A stretch of DNA of 64,000 nt, taken from NCBI RefSeq assembly GCF_900087055.1, contig NZ_LT575468.1, positions 2,607,773 to 2,671,772 on the forward strand. The letters are read 5' to 3'. Both the position numbers and the translations under genes were made by a program. This DNA comes from Plesiomonas shigelloides (GTDB lineage: Bacteria; Pseudomonadota; Gammaproteobacteria; Enterobacterales; CAMTGL01). The notes beneath the pieces are model-generated. The model did no database searches and was not told the origin of the DNA. It saw only the letters and a program-made list of their open reading frames with translations. Positions 27,415-37,042 of this stretch are shown piece by piece. Every line of letters starts with the position of its first letter. Within the stretch, counting starts at the first letter, position 1.

Positions 27415-29757
27415 ATGTGGCGTGTTTTTTTTCTTCTGTTGTTCTCTTTTTTTTCTACCGGTAGCTATGCCATATCCCTTGATGATTTATCAACGTATGA
27501 GCCGACGCCGGAATTAGTTCAGGCAGAAGAACTGTTAAAAACAGACCCAGCGCTGGCGCTGGAAAAACTCAATGCGTACATTGAGAAGCCTGATCGCGGC
27601 CTGACCGCCAGTAATTCGGTGCGTAACCTGAGCCTACAATACCTGCAACAAAGCCGCGAAAATATGCTTCAGGCGCTGTTGCTAAAAAGCCAAGCACAAA
27701 ACAAAACCGGAAATCGCCGCGGCGCCTTAAAAACGCTAGATTACCTGATGCAACTGGCGAAGAACCTCAATAACTCGCATATCCAAGCCAAAGCCACATT
27801 GCTCAAGGCCCAATATCTTTGGTTACAAACCGGTAATCCCCAAACTGCGTTACAGACACTGGCGCAATCCAACCTAACGCAAAATTTAACGCACTTATCT
27901 GCCAGTGTGCAGGTGCAATATCAGCTGCTGATGGCATCGATTTACCTCGATACGCTCTCGCCTTCACACCAAAAAGGCAGCATTCCACAAATTCAGGCAT
28001 ATCTGCACGATGCGCACGCGCTACTGAATAAAGTCAGTGAACCGCGCTTAAAAATTGAATATTACTTGGCAGAAAGTCGTCTAAATACTCTGTTGCAACA
28101 TCGCAATGCCACACAAGAAGCATTAATGACCGCGATGGGCCTCGCCATTGCGCATCGAGAAGACGATTTGGTGGCCGATGCCCAATTGCAACTGGCTAAC
28201 TTCTATGTCACGTATGGCGGCTACTCACTGGCCTTGAACTATGCCTCGCGCGCCGCGGGATTTTATGAAAAAGTGGGTGAAAAAAGCAGCCTGGCGAGTG
28301 CATTAAAGCTGATTGGTCATATCCACAGTTATGAAGATCGTCCTAATTTGGCGCTGGTCAATTACCTTAATGCCATTGATTTGGCCAATACAGCTCCCAA
28401 TCCAGGAAAGTTGATTGATATTAAACTCGGCACGGCGTTTGTTTATTTACAGCTAAACGAGTTAGAAAAAGCCAAAGAATATATCGAGCAGGTTGATAAC
28501 ATCATCAGCGCAGATAAAAAAGCGGGCCCATTGCTACACCCGGTCTATTTGCTATTGAAAGGCGAATATTTACTGCGTAGCGATAAAATAAAACCGGCAT
28601 TAAGTGTCATCAATGAGGGGCTAAAAGAAACACCACCCGACGACCTGAGCTTGCGTAAATATGCATATTCATTATTGATTCAAGGTTATCAGAAAATAGG
28701 TAATCGTAATCAGGAAAATGCGTATTTACAGGATAAAGTTAAATTACTCGAGCAGATTCGTTCACAACAAGTCGAGTTCAATGCCGAAACCCTGCTACAG
28801 CATGAGCAGTTGATTGACAAAATTAATACCAACCATGAATTACAAGCCAGCTACCAGTCACTGGAGCGGCAATATTCACGTGGCCGCAAACTTAATCAAT
28901 TATTGCTCTGTGCCATATTAGTGGCAGTTGTCGCCATGTGTTACTTCATGATTGTCACTTCCGCTTATCGTGGCGCTCTGAGTCGTAACCGCAAAATCGG
29001 TTTTAGTCATCCACGTACTCACTTGGCCAATCAGCGCAAGCTCAATGCCATGCTACCGGGTTACTTACAAGGCACGGTGCGCTTGTGCGAACAAGCAATC
29101 ACGGGCGAGCAGACCAACGTGTTGGACGACAACCCGTTTAAAGATTTACGCCTGAAAGTGGCGCTGATCCGCCTAAATTGGTTAACTGAACTACGGTTAC
29201 GACCTGATTTCAGTTATCAAGCCATTGTGAAACTCGAAGGCGAGCTTGGCGACTACCTGCAAGCAACCTTAGGCAGCCGTGGACAGCTGTTCCATCTGAA
29301 TGACAGCGGCTTTTTATATGTCGAGCCGGGTGATGTGAGCCCGTCACCGGAAGAGTTTGCCGAGTACCTGTTGCGCACCTGCGAGCAATTCCCGCAGTAC
29401 AAAGCGCCGGCCGGACAAATCAGTGTTGGTGCCTGCCACTACCCACTGCTGCCACGGGCAATCAGTGGCGTACAGTTACCAGAATTGCTTAACGTGTTAC
29501 AATTGGCGCAAACCGCAGCCGCACAACTTAATCAGCAATATGACCAGAACCATTGGGTGATGTTGTTACCGATCCCGACCGCCACTCCGGCGTGTTTCCA
29601 AGGGGATCTGTATGTTGCCTGTCTGGACGCTATCCGGCGCGGGCTGATTAAAGTTGCCCATTCCGATACCCCCAATCCGGTCGACTGGGTCACCTTACTG
29701 GCACAATACTCGTCGCCAGCTCACACTCCTGCGAGGCTGGCCACAGTGGGTGAATAG
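27415..29757 (+). CDS. TPR sensor protein with one membrane segment and degenerate GGDEF-like domain
   Basis: A 780-residue protein. The signal peptide MWRVFFLLLFSFFSTGSYA is followed by a long alpha-helical TPR-type region (residues 25-490, with repeats such as SLALNYASRAAGFYEKVGEKSSLASALKLIGHI and NLALVNYLNAIDLA). A membrane helix at about 497-520 (LLLCAILVAVVAMCYFMIV) follows, then a cytoplasmic domain. That domain keeps the scaffold of a diguanylate cyclase (HPRTHLANQRKLNAML for DPLTGLPNRR, and ISVGACHYPLL), but the GGDEF box is replaced by NDSGFLYVEP, so it should be inactive. Inference: a periplasmic TPR sensor acting on the downstream cyclase, 51 bases away. Confidence 0.8.
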   Translation: MWRVFFLLLFSFFSTGSYAISLDDLSTYEPTPELVQAEELLKTDPALALEKLNAYIEKPDRGLTASNSVRNLSLQYLQQSRENMLQALLLKSQAQNKTGNRRGALKTLDYLMQLAKNLNNSHIQAKATLLKAQYLWLQTGNPQTALQTLAQSNLTQNLTHLSASVQVQYQLLMASIYLDTLSPSHQKGSIPQIQAYLHDAHALLNKVSEPRLKIEYYLAESRLNTLLQHRNATQEALMTAMGLAIAHREDDLVADAQLQLANFYVTYGGYSLALNYASRAAGFYEKVGEKSSLASALKLIGHIHSYEDRPNLALVNYLNAIDLANTAPNPGKLIDIKLGTAFVYLQLNELEKAKEYIEQVDNIISADKKAGPLLHPVYLLLKGEYLLRSDKIKPALSVINEGLKETPPDDLSLRKYAYSLLIQGYQKIGNRNQENAYLQDKVKLLEQIRSQQVEFNAETLLQHEQLIDKINTNHELQASYQSLERQYSRGRKLNQLLLCAILVAVVAMCYFMIVTSAYRGALSRNRKIGFSHPRTHLANQRKLNAMLPGYLQGTVRLCEQAITGEQTNVLDDNPFKDLRLKVALIRLNWLTELRLRPDFSYQAIVKLEGELGDYLQATLGSRGQLFHLNDSGFLYVEPGDVSPSPEEFAEYLLRTCEQFPQYKAPAGQISVGACHYPLLPRAISGVQLPELLNVLQLAQTAAAQLNQQYDQNHWVMLLPIPTATPACFQGDLYVACLDAIRRGLIKVAHSDTPNPVDWVTLLAQYSSPAHTPARLATVGE

Positions 29758-29808
29758 TCAATGCGGTGAATTAGCGGTATATTCTGTCAACATTAACAGG
29801 CTAAATCT

Positions 29809-31356
29809 ATGACTCAAACTCCGCAGGCTCAGGCGATGGATAGCATGACTGATTTACACCGGCAACTGGCTCAAATTCAGGATCACTATCAGCAACTGTC
29901 ACGCAAAAGCATGCGGGAAAGTGAATTGTTACGTCGGGTATTGGGCCGACTGGCGCAATCACTGGAAGGATCGGACAGCGAGCTGGATCGCTTATTGACC
30001 GACATCCGAATCGATCTCGATCGCACCAAAGACACCTCGTTGATGATCCCCCGTCTGGCTCTGCTAGAGCGTCTGGCATTTAAATACAGCCAGCAGCGTC
30101 TGACCCATAACAAACGCATCAATGAAGCGGTGCTGCATACCGCCGAATGTCTGAAAGCCACCGCCGCGCTGCCACCGCAGCTGCGCCAAGATGTGGTGAT
30201 GCTGCTCGATCGCCAGCAAAATCCGGAGCAAATTGATCGCATCGAGCGGATCTTGAGTCTCTCCGAGCGCGCTATTCGCTTGCTGGCCTCATTAGGCGAT
30301 CAGCAAGATGCGCGCCCTGCACCAGCAGCCCTGCAGCAAGACACGCTGCAAAAAATGTCTGATGAGCTGCAACACCTGATCTCCGAACTGGATTTTGACT
30401 CTGATGCCGGTGAGCGTCTGCTCGAGATCCGCAATCAACTGCTGATTGGTACCAGCGTGCAGCAATTGGTGCACTACAGCTTTGAAATCATCGAGCTGAT
30501 TTTGCAAGGCACCCGCACTGAGCGGCGTTTATCACGCCGTTTTCTGGCGGCACTGAACGATGATTTAAGCGCCTTGCATCAGAGCATGAATAAATCGATG
30601 GAATCGGCCTACAGCGACCACAAAGGGATGCAAGGCTTGAACCGCGAGATGCAAGACACCCTGCAATTGCTGGAACGCGCACCGAATCTCTCCGGTGAAC
30701 AGGTGCAATTTGCCTTACAGCAACTGCGCAGTATTACCGAGCGTCACCATCGCTTATGTCAGCAGATGTACAGCTCCATCGAGCGTTCACAAAGCAATGA
30801 AGGACGCCTGTGCGCCATCATCGAGCAGACCACTGATTACCGTAATCGCTTGCTCGATCAACAGCACCGACTATTCCTCGATCATCTGACCAAAGTGTAC
30901 AACCGAGCCGCGCTGCAAGAGCGTTTGGATTTGGAGTACAAACGCTGGCAGCGCTATCAGCAGCCGCTGTGGTTTGTGATGGTGGATATCGACCGCTTTA
31001 AAGATCTGAACGATACTTATGGGCATCTGGCCGGCGATAAAGCGTTAAAAATCATTGCGCGCGCCATTCAACAATCGCTGCGCGAAACCGACTTTATCGC
31101 CCGTTTCGGTGGAGAAGAGTTTGCCTTGCTGATCTCAGATATGTCGCCGGACGAACTGAGCATCAAGCTCGAAGAGATCCGCGAGAAAATCAGCCAGTTG
31201 CCATTTAAGTTCCACGCTGACAAAGTCTCCATCACAGTGTCGCTCGGCGCCAGTGAGTTACAAAGTGGTGACACCATCAGCACTTGGCAAGAACGAGCGG
31301 ATAAGGCGTTGTACCACGCGAAAAACAACGGCCGAAATCAAATCTTCATACATTGA
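29809..31356 (+). CDS. Diguanylate cyclase (GGDEF)
   Basis: A 515-residue cytoplasmic protein making cyclic di-GMP. The first 340 residues are helical and coiled-coil-like with no membrane helix. The C-terminal GGDEF domain has the entry motif HLTKVYNRAALQERL, the metal site VMVDIDRFKDLNDTYGH, the active-site GGEEF at 434-438 and an RxxD inhibitory site (RETD, 425-428) five residues before it, so it should be active and feedback-inhibited. Ribosome site weak. It forms an operon with the degenerate GGDEF sensor. A similar gene is near queF in Vibrio cholerae (VC0900 region), from memory. Confidence 0.92.
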   Translation: MTQTPQAQAMDSMTDLHRQLAQIQDHYQQLSRKSMRESELLRRVLGRLAQSLEGSDSELDRLLTDIRIDLDRTKDTSLMIPRLALLERLAFKYSQQRLTHNKRINEAVLHTAECLKATAALPPQLRQDVVMLLDRQQNPEQIDRIERILSLSERAIRLLASLGDQQDARPAPAALQQDTLQKMSDELQHLISELDFDSDAGERLLEIRNQLLIGTSVQQLVHYSFEIIELILQGTRTERRLSRRFLAALNDDLSALHQSMNKSMESAYSDHKGMQGLNREMQDTLQLLERAPNLSGEQVQFALQQLRSITERHHRLCQQMYSSIERSQSNEGRLCAIIEQTTDYRNRLLDQQHRLFLDHLTKVYNRAALQERLDLEYKRWQRYQQPLWFVMVDIDRFKDLNDTYGHLAGDKALKIIARAIQQSLRETDFIARFGGEEFALLISDMSPDELSIKLEEIREKISQLPFKFHADKVSITVSLGASELQSGDTISTWQERADKALYHAKNNGRNQIFIH

Positions 31357-31487
31357 GAGTTGGCATCACCGGCCGCGCAGGCTAACGTGTCGGTACGGTA
31401 ATCTCGCTTAGGTTGCCGTACACAACATGTAAAGTGAATACGCCTCACTATCAGGTTGCTGTCGTTTTCAATTGAAAGGAGGCATTC

Positions 31488-32852
31488 TTGATTACTCACC
31501 TCAATCCCATCGGTACGATGGATCAACTTTCCCAGCTCGAAGTGGACATGCTCAAACGCACTGCGTCCAGCGAGCTGTATCAACTGTTTCGTAACTGCTC
31601 CCTCGCAGTACTGAACTCGGGTAGCCAGACCGATAACAGCAAGGAGCTTCTGGCCAAACACAGCAGTTTTGACATCAACGTGGTGCGCCGTGAGCGCGGC
31701 GTTAAACTCGAATTGATCAATCCGCCGGAAACCGCGTTCGTCGACGGTAAAATTATCCGCGGTCTGCACGAACACCTGTTTGCGGTGCTGCGCGATATTC
31801 TGTTTGTGAACGGCCAACTGGCCGCGATGCCCCACCTGCAACAACAGCTGCAAAAAGACTCAGTGCATATCACCAATCTGGTGTTCGCTTTGCTGCGTAA
31901 CGCCAAGGTGTTGCACACTGGCGAATACCCGAACATGGTGGTGTGCTGGGGCGGCCACTCAATCAATGAAGGCGAATACCAGTACGCTCGTATGGTCGGC
32001 CATGAGCTTGGCTTACGTGACCTGAATATTTGCACCGGTTGTGGCCCTGGCGCGATGGAAGCGCCAATGAAAGGCGCCGCGGTTGGACATGCCAAGCAGC
32101 GCATCAAAACCGGCCGCTTCTTAGGCATTACCGAGCCGTCGATTATTGCCGCTGAGCCGCCGAACCCACTGGTGACCGAGCTGGTGATCCTGCCGGATAT
32201 CGAAAAGCGTTTGGAAGCCTTTGTGCGTATGGGCCACGGCATCATCATCTTCCCGGGCGGCGTCGGTACGGCTGAAGAGCTGTTGTATATCCTTGGCATC
32301 ATGCTGCATCCGGATAACCGCGAGCAGCCAATGCCGATTGTGCTCACCGGCCCGAAACAGAGCGAAGCCTATTTTCGCACCTTGGATGCCTTCATTGGCA
32401 AAACCTTGGGCCCTGAGGCGCAAGCGCGTTACCAAATCGTGGTCGATAATCCGGTGAAAGTGGCGCAAATCATGAAAGAAGGCATGCCGGCGGTGAAAGA
32501 ACACCGCATGCAAACGGGCGATGCTTACAGCTTCAACTGGTCACTGAAAATTGATGATGCATTCCAGCAGCCGTTTGAACCGAGCCATGAGAATATGCGT
32601 CAGCTGAATCTGCATCTGGCACAACCGGCCGCCGAACTGGCCGCAGATCTTCGCCGCGCATTTTCCGGCATTGTAGCCGGTAACGTGAAAGATAAAGGGA
32701 TCCAAGCCATCGAGAAATACGGCCCGTATCAGATAGATGGTGATAAGCAACTGATGCAGGATATGGATCAATTGCTGGAAAGTTTTGTCCACCAGCACCG
32801 AATGAAACTGCCGGGCAGCGCCTACGTGCCTTGCTATGAAATATTGAAATAA
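31488..32852 (+). CDS. ppnN: Pyrimidine/purine-5'-nucleotide nucleosidase PpnN
   Basis: A 454-residue enzyme, the same length as E. coli PpnN (YgdH), which cleaves nucleoside monophosphates and is regulated by (p)ppGpp in E. coli. The LOG-type core motif is [17 protein letters not shown] (PGGxGTxxE), with substrate-loop [20 protein letters not shown]. The start is TTG at 31488, with AAAGGAGG five bases upstream and the exact family N-terminus MITHLNPIG. No in-frame ATG gives that start. Confidence 0.96.
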   Translation: MITHLNPIGTMDQLSQLEVDMLKRTASSELYQLFRNCSLAVLNSGSQTDNSKELLAKHSSFDINVVRRERGVKLELINPPETAFVDGKIIRGLHEHLFAVLRDILFVNGQLAAMPHLQQQLQKDSVHITNLVFALLRNAKVLHTGEYPNMVVCWGGHSINEGEYQYARMVGHELGLRDLNICTGCGPGAMEAPMKGAAVGHAKQRIKTGRFLGITEPSIIAAEPPNPLVTELVILPDIEKRLEAFVRMGHGIIIFPGGVGTAEELLYILGIMLHPDNREQPMPIVLTGPKQSEAYFRTLDAFIGKTLGPEAQARYQIVVDNPVKVAQIMKEGMPAVKEHRMQTGDAYSFNWSLKIDDAFQQPFEPSHENMRQLNLHLAQPAAELAADLRRAFSGIVAGNVKDKGIQAIEKYGPYQIDGDKQLMQDMDQLLESFVHQHRMKLPGSAYVPCYEILK

Positions 32853-32930
32853 CCGCTAGTCGCGCGCCGCTTGCCGGTGTCGCGCTCTACGGTGTTTTCC
32901 CCATATCGCTATCATTGCTGCACAACGGAT

Positions 32931-32969
32931 AAACGCAGCGTCATCTTTCACGATGCGCTGCGTTTTTTA
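32931..32969 (+). terminator. Terminator of ppnN
   Basis: AAACGCAGCG (and inner TCATC) pairs with GATG CGCTGCGTTT, followed by TTTTT. Located 78 bases after the ppnN stop. Confidence 0.9.
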
Positions 32970-33153
32970 TCCCCCACCTGCGGTTATTCGCCGTTATCTG
33001 GCCCAATCCTTTTCCCAGCCTTATTTGCGCTACCATGCCGCGCTCAAGTACCATCAACGGATGACGACAGCCTCACGGCTGCCATGTTTTTGATTAACCT
33101 GACCAACCGCTCTCTTTTCCCTGCTAGCAGAGCAACGCTTATCAACAGGGAAA

Positions 33154-33281
33154 TATACCCAAACAACGTGGAGTTGCAGGTAGGTGGCACGTAAGTGCAT
33201 TCCCATACGCATAGGTAAACGCTGTGATTGGGGTGCACGAACATCGCCAACACCGCGGCTGCTTCAAGTAGAAAGGGTATC
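33154..33281. repeat. Dispersed palindromic repeat, copy A (about 128 bp)
   Basis: Begins TATACCCAAACAACGTGGAG and ends CTTCAAGTAGAAAGGGTAT, so the tips are inverted (ATACCC / GGGTAT). The same element occurs at 39095-39222 with matching internal blocks (GTTGCAGGTAGG, CATAGGTAAAC, TGTGATTGGGGTG, CAACACCGC). Similar 120-130 bp palindromic elements exist in other enterobacteria. It has no coding capacity and ends 35 bases upstream of the xni start codon. Confidence 0.85.
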
Positions 33282-33316
33282 GGTAGCGTCAGGCTAACCT
33301 GAGATGGGTTTACCTG

Positions 33317-34111
33317 ATGACGATTCATTTACTGGTGGTGGATGCCCTGAATCTTATCCGCCGCATTCATGCCGTGCATGAAAGCCATAAGACTTCGCCC
33401 GAACAGCCAGTGGATATGGCGCGCTGCATCAGCCAAAGCCGCAATGCGCTCGAGCAGCTGTTGCAGCATACCCAGCCCACGCATGCCGTGGCAGTATTTG
33501 ACAGCGCGCTGCGCGAACCTGGCTGGCGTCACCAGCTGCTGCCCAGCTACAAAGAGGGACGACCGGCCATGCCGGACGATCTGGCGGCAGCATTAACGCA
33601 GTTTCAAGATGCTTTTGCCGAACAGGGCGTGGCCAGTTTAACCGCGCAAGAGGATGAGGCCGATGATTTGGCCGCCACGCTGGCATGGCAAGTGTGCAGC
33701 CGCGGGCACCAAGCCACCATCGTATCCACCGATAAAGGCTATTGCCAGTTACTGGCACCTACCTTGCAAATTCGCGACTACTTCCAAAAACGCTGGTTGG
33801 ATTTGCCCTTTGTTGAACAAGAATTTGGCGTGGCTCCAGCCCTGCTTCCCGACTATTGGGGATTGGCTGGTATTAGCAGCAGTAAAATTCCCGGCATTGC
33901 GGGGATCGGTGGCAAAACCGCCGCTACACTGCTCAACCGCTATGGCTCACTGGAGGCTGTACTCGCGGCCACCGACCATTCACCGGCGCTGCTCAAAAAG
34001 CTGAGTGACCAAGGCGAGATGGCACACCTGTGCCGCCAAGTGGCAACGCTACGCCGCGATCTGCCGCTCGGGATCAACTTGCAGCAGTTACGTTGGCAAA
34101 AAAAATCCTGA
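33317..34111 (+). CDS. xni: Flap endonuclease Xni (YgdG)
   Basis: A 264-residue member of the 5'-3' exonuclease/flap endonuclease family (E. coli 251), similar to the 5' nuclease domain of DNA polymerase I. Motifs seen are [17 protein letters not shown] at the N-terminus, [15 protein letters not shown] (metal-binding acidic cluster), [10 protein letters not shown] and the helix-hairpin-helix [17 protein letters not shown]. The ATG has only a weak ribosome site (GATGGG) immediately after the dispersed repeat. The stop codon lies inside the terminator stem. Confidence 0.94.
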   Translation: MTIHLLVVDALNLIRRIHAVHESHKTSPEQPVDMARCISQSRNALEQLLQHTQPTHAVAVFDSALREPGWRHQLLPSYKEGRPAMPDDLAAALTQFQDAFAEQGVASLTAQEDEADDLAATLAWQVCSRGHQATIVSTDKGYCQLLAPTLQIRDYFQKRWLDLPFVEQEFGVAPALLPDYWGLAGISSSKIPGIAGIGGKTAATLLNRYGSLEAVLAATDHSPALLKKLSDQGEMAHLCRQVATLRRDLPLGINLQQLRWQKKS

Positions 34112-34130
34112 CCTTAAGGTCAGGATTTTT
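34101..34130. terminator. Bidirectional terminator between xni and rlmM
   Basis: A perfect palindrome AAAAATCCTGACCTT / AAGGTCAGGATTTTT that includes the TGA stop of xni. T-runs on both strands serve the convergent genes xni and rlmM. Confidence 0.92.
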
Positions 34131-34188
34131 TGTTTCACTGAGCGCACGTTCTGCTGCTCAAGCACGTCATCGTCATGCGTAAAGGCCA

Positions 34189-35310
34189 TTACTCGTCATC
34201 GCGATAGCGGCGATAAGCATTGGCTTTTGGACTGGTCGCCGCCCAAATACGGCGCACGTGCACGGTGATCTCTTCACGGTCATGATACAGCTGCTTGGCG
34301 GCAATCTGCGCATTGACGCCATTGTCTTTCAGCGCCGTCTGCATTTTTTCCAGAATATGGCTCACTTCCTCATAGCGCTTTTTCATTGGCAGCTTGAGGT
34401 TGAAAATCGCCTCACGGCACCAGCCGTTCACCAGCCAATCGGTCATCAATGCCGCCACTTTGGCCGGTTTTTCCACCATGTCACACACCAACCATGCAAT
34501 ATTAGAGCGTGGTGGCTGGAACTTAAAGCCATCTTCGCGGCAGTGTGTCACCTGACCGGTCATCATCAGGCTTTCGGCCATTGGGCCGTTATCCACTGCG
34601 TACACAAACATGCTGCGCTGTACCAGCTGATAGGTCCAACCGCCTGGGCAAGCACCTAAATCTACCGCCCACATGCCAGAGCCCAAACGCTCATCCCACT
34701 CATCGTGTGGCACAAACAGATGTAACGCTTCTTCCAGCTTCAGGGTAGAGCGGCTTGGCGCATCGGATGGGAATTTCAGACGCGGGATCCCCATGTACAA
34801 CGGCGAGTTGTTGTTGCTGTAGGAATAACCGACATAGCAGCAGCCCGGCGCGATGAAAAACACATGCAGCACCGGACGATACGGGTTTTCCTTGTTCAGC
34901 AAGATACCGGCTTTACGCAGCGCCGCGCGCAGCGGAACCGAGAATTTACGGCAGAACTTAGACAGCTCTTTGGCTTCATTGGTGTCTGGCACTTCTACGC
35001 GCAGCTCACCCGGGCCTTCAATCACGTTAGTCAGCATGCCAACGATCGGGGTGATCCGATCTTCTTGCGGCAGATCTTTAAGCAGTTCACCCACCACGAT
35101 CATCTGACGGGCAAAGATCAACGTCTTAAACGGGATCTCCTGCGCCAGCTTATCGGCGTCTTCATACTGATAACACTCAAACAGCACATAGCCGCTGTTA
35201 TCTTTTACGCGGGCAAAACCATAGACCCCGAGTTGGGCGGCTTTATCCGTAATCTCCGCCGCACACTCTTTCTCAAAGCCTGGACGACAATACAGCGCCA
35301 GTTTATTCAT
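34189..35310 (-). CDS. rlmM: 23S rRNA (cytidine-2498-2'-O)-methyltransferase RlmM
   Basis: A 373-residue methyltransferase (E. coli 366) with an N-terminal THUMP-like domain and a C-terminal Rossmann domain. The SAM motif is [15 protein letters not shown], and catalytic segments are [19 protein letters not shown] and [14 protein letters not shown] (K-D-K-E type). The start overlaps the 3' end of ygdD by 8 bases, so the two are translationally linked, as in E. coli. Confidence 0.96.
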   Translation of the reverse strand: MNKLALYCRPGFEKECAAEITDKAAQLGVYGFARVKDNSGYVLFECYQYEDADKLAQEIPFKTLIFARQMIVVGELLKDLPQEDRITPIVGMLTNVIEGPGELRVEVPDTNEAKELSKFCRKFSVPLRAALRKAGILLNKENPYRPVLHVFFIAPGCCYVGYSYSNNNSPLYMGIPRLKFPSDAPSRSTLKLEEALHLFVPHDEWDERLGSGMWAVDLGACPGGWTYQLVQRSMFVYAVDNGPMAESLMMTGQVTHCREDGFKFQPPRSNIAWLVCDMVEKPAKVAALMTDWLVNGWCREAIFNLKLPMKKRYEEVSHILEKMQTALKDNGVNAQIAAKQLYHDREEITVHVRRIWAATSPKANAYRRYRDDE

Positions 35311-35692
35311 GCGCGGTTCTCCTCAACTGTAATAATTTGCTCAGCAGCACCAGCCAACCGGCCAGAAAGCTCACGCCCCCGACCGGGGTTAACCACACCA
35401 GCCAATGTAGGCCGGACAATGCGTAGGCATACAAGCTGCCACTGAATAATAAAATGCCAAGTACCCACCACAAGCAGCCGAGATCCAGCCGCTGACGCGG
35501 ATACTGCAAACCTAAAACTCCCACCGCTAGCAGTGCTGCGGTGTGAAACATCTGATAATTCAAACCCGTCTGGATCAAGGTCATCTGCGCCGCAGCCAGT
35601 GAGCGGCTCAGCACATGAGCACCAAAAGCGCCAAACGCGACGACAAAAAATCCGCTCAGTGCACCAAACGGCAGAATAAATCGCAGCATCAT
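35303..35692 (-). CDS. ygdD: DUF423 inner-membrane protein YgdD
   Basis: A 129-residue integral membrane protein with four hydrophobic segments (residues about 8-25, 47-62, 72-90, 97-117), matching the DUF423 family (E. coli YgdD 131). The motif GAFGAHVL in the first helix is conserved. Function unknown. AGGAGAGC precedes the ATG. It lies between gcvA and rlmM in the usual order. Confidence 0.93.
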   Translation of the reverse strand: MMLRFILPFGALSGFFVVAFGAFGAHVLSRSLAAAQMTLIQTGLNYQMFHTAALLAVGVLGLQYPRQRLDLGCLWWVLGILLFSGSLYAYALSGLHWLVWLTPVGGVSFLAGWLVLLSKLLQLRRTAHE

Positions 35693-35750
35693 GCTCTCCT
35701 TATCATCCCTGTCTGCTGTTAAGACCGCCGCGCCAGCATGGCGCTCACGG

Positions 35751-36665
35751 TTACACGCTGCGAAGTCGCAGCATGTCTTGTTCTTGCTGCGCCCGCGACA
35801 ACATCCATTGCCGGAAGGCGGCTATTTTACCCAGTTCCGCCTGCGTGTCATGGCAAACCACATAAAAAGCGTTTTTACTCATCAACACATCATCAAACGG
35901 ACAGACTAAGCGACCGGCTTTCAGCTCCGGTTGCGCCAGCACATTATTGGCCAGCGCCACCCCTTGGCCATGAATCGCCGACTGCAACACCAGCGCCGTA
36001 TGGCTGAAAATCGGCCCTTGATTAACGTTGATATCGGTTAGCCCTAACTGGCGGGTAAAGGCTTGCCAATCACGGCGCGAGGTATCATGCAATAACGTAT
36101 AGTGCACCAAATCATGCGGTGAAAGCAGCGGATGCTCGCCGGTCAGCAGCGCCGGAGAACACAGCGGGATCAGATACTCGTTACATAACAGGTCAACGCG
36201 CAGGCCGAACCACTTACCGCGGCCATAATAAATCGCCACGTCCACATCATCGGTCAGCGAACCTTCATCAATGTCTACCGCCTTGATGCGCACATCAATA
36301 TCGGGGTGCGAGGCATTAAAATCCGCCAGCCGCGGCACCAGCCATTGAATGGCGAAACTGGCCGGCAAGCTGACGGTCAAGGTGCCCTTGGCGGTACGTG
36401 CTAACAATTTTTCGGTGGCATCAGACAGCGCCGTGAAAATTTCCTTCATATCGAGGAAATAGGCCTGCCCTTCTTCGGTCAGCAGCAGCGAACGATTACG
36501 CCGCCGGAATAATTTTAGCCCCAGAAATTCTTCCAAAGCCTTAATCTGATGGCTGACAGCAGCCTGTGTAACAAACAGTTCTTCGGCTGCCCGGGTAAAG
36601 CTTAAATGGCGCGCGGCGGCTTCAAAAACTTTGAGCGAGTTGAGCGGCGGAAGTCGTCTTGACAT
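35751..36665 (-). CDS. gcvA: Glycine cleavage system transcriptional regulator GcvA
   Basis: A 304-residue LysR-type regulator. It controls the glycine cleavage operon and activates gcvB in E. coli. The N-terminal helix-turn-helix LSFTRAAEELFVTQAAVSHQIKALE is nearly identical to E. coli GcvA. The C-terminal effector domain includes GPIFSHTALVLQSAIHGQGVALANN. I chose the third in-frame ATG (36665), which gives the family start MSRRLPPLNSL; ATGs at 36677 and 36671 add four or two residues and none has a strong ribosome site. Divergent from gcvB. Confidence 0.95.
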   Translation of the reverse strand: MSRRLPPLNSLKVFEAAARHLSFTRAAEELFVTQAAVSHQIKALEEFLGLKLFRRRNRSLLLTEEGQAYFLDMKEIFTALSDATEKLLARTAKGTLTVSLPASFAIQWLVPRLADFNASHPDIDVRIKAVDIDEGSLTDDVDVAIYYGRGKWFGLRVDLLCNEYLIPLCSPALLTGEHPLLSPHDLVHYTLLHDTSRRDWQAFTRQLGLTDINVNQGPIFSHTALVLQSAIHGQGVALANNVLAQPELKAGRLVCPFDDVLMSKNAFYVVCHDTQAELGKIAAFRQWMLSRAQQEQDMLRLRSV

Positions 36666-36687
36666 ACCCATAACCATTCAGCAACAT

Positions 36688-36702
36688 ATTAGATATTCTA
36701 AT
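36688..36702. promoter_or_regulatory. Candidate GcvA operator in the gcvA-gcvB spacer
   Basis: ATTAGA-TAT-TCTAAT, an inverted repeat with the ATTAG/CTAAT half sites described for GcvA. It sits 23 bases from the gcvA start codon and next to a minus-strand TATAAT (36710-36715), fitting autorepression. Confidence 0.6.
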
Positions 36703-36724
36703 GTTGGGCATTATAATTTGTCCG

Positions 36725-36753
36725 TTGTTGAAGGGCTAGCAAATCCCTATATT
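36725..36753 (+). promoter_or_regulatory. Promoter of gcvB
   Basis: TTGTTG (36725-36730), 17-bp spacer, TATATT (36748-36753), predicting a start near 36760. Confidence 0.7.
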
Positions 36754-36759
36754 AACCCA

Positions 36760-36955
36760 CGCGGTCTGAGCCTAAACGGCAAGTAGCTCTTCGGAGATAC
36801 TTTAGGTTCAAAGACATGCAATGTTGTGTTTGCACGTTGTCCGGTTTTACCGGGCAGGTGACGAAAGTCACCATGTTTCACTTCCTGTACAATTTTGACC
36901 CTGTCTGTCAATAGTGAATTCTTTCCGCACTGCCTTTTGGCGGTGCTTTTTTTTA
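36760..36955 (+). ncRNA. gcvB: Small regulatory RNA GcvB
   Basis: About 196 nt, divergent from gcvA as in E. coli (205 nt). It contains the GU-rich seed region ATGTTGTGTTTGCACGTTGT, then the highly conserved block CACTTCCTGTACA...CCCTGTCTGTCAATAGTGA found in E. coli GcvB, and a terminator GCACTGCC-TTTT-GGCGGTGC plus T8 (36927-36954). GcvB represses many amino-acid and peptide transporter mRNAs with Hfq. The 5' third differs from E. coli. Confidence 0.93.
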
Positions 36956-37042
36956 TCTGTCATTTAGCCCGCCCTTGCACTGTCGCCGTGATCGCGCCAA
37001 GATCACCCCAGAATTGATTGCCACTCAGATCAGATTACCGTC

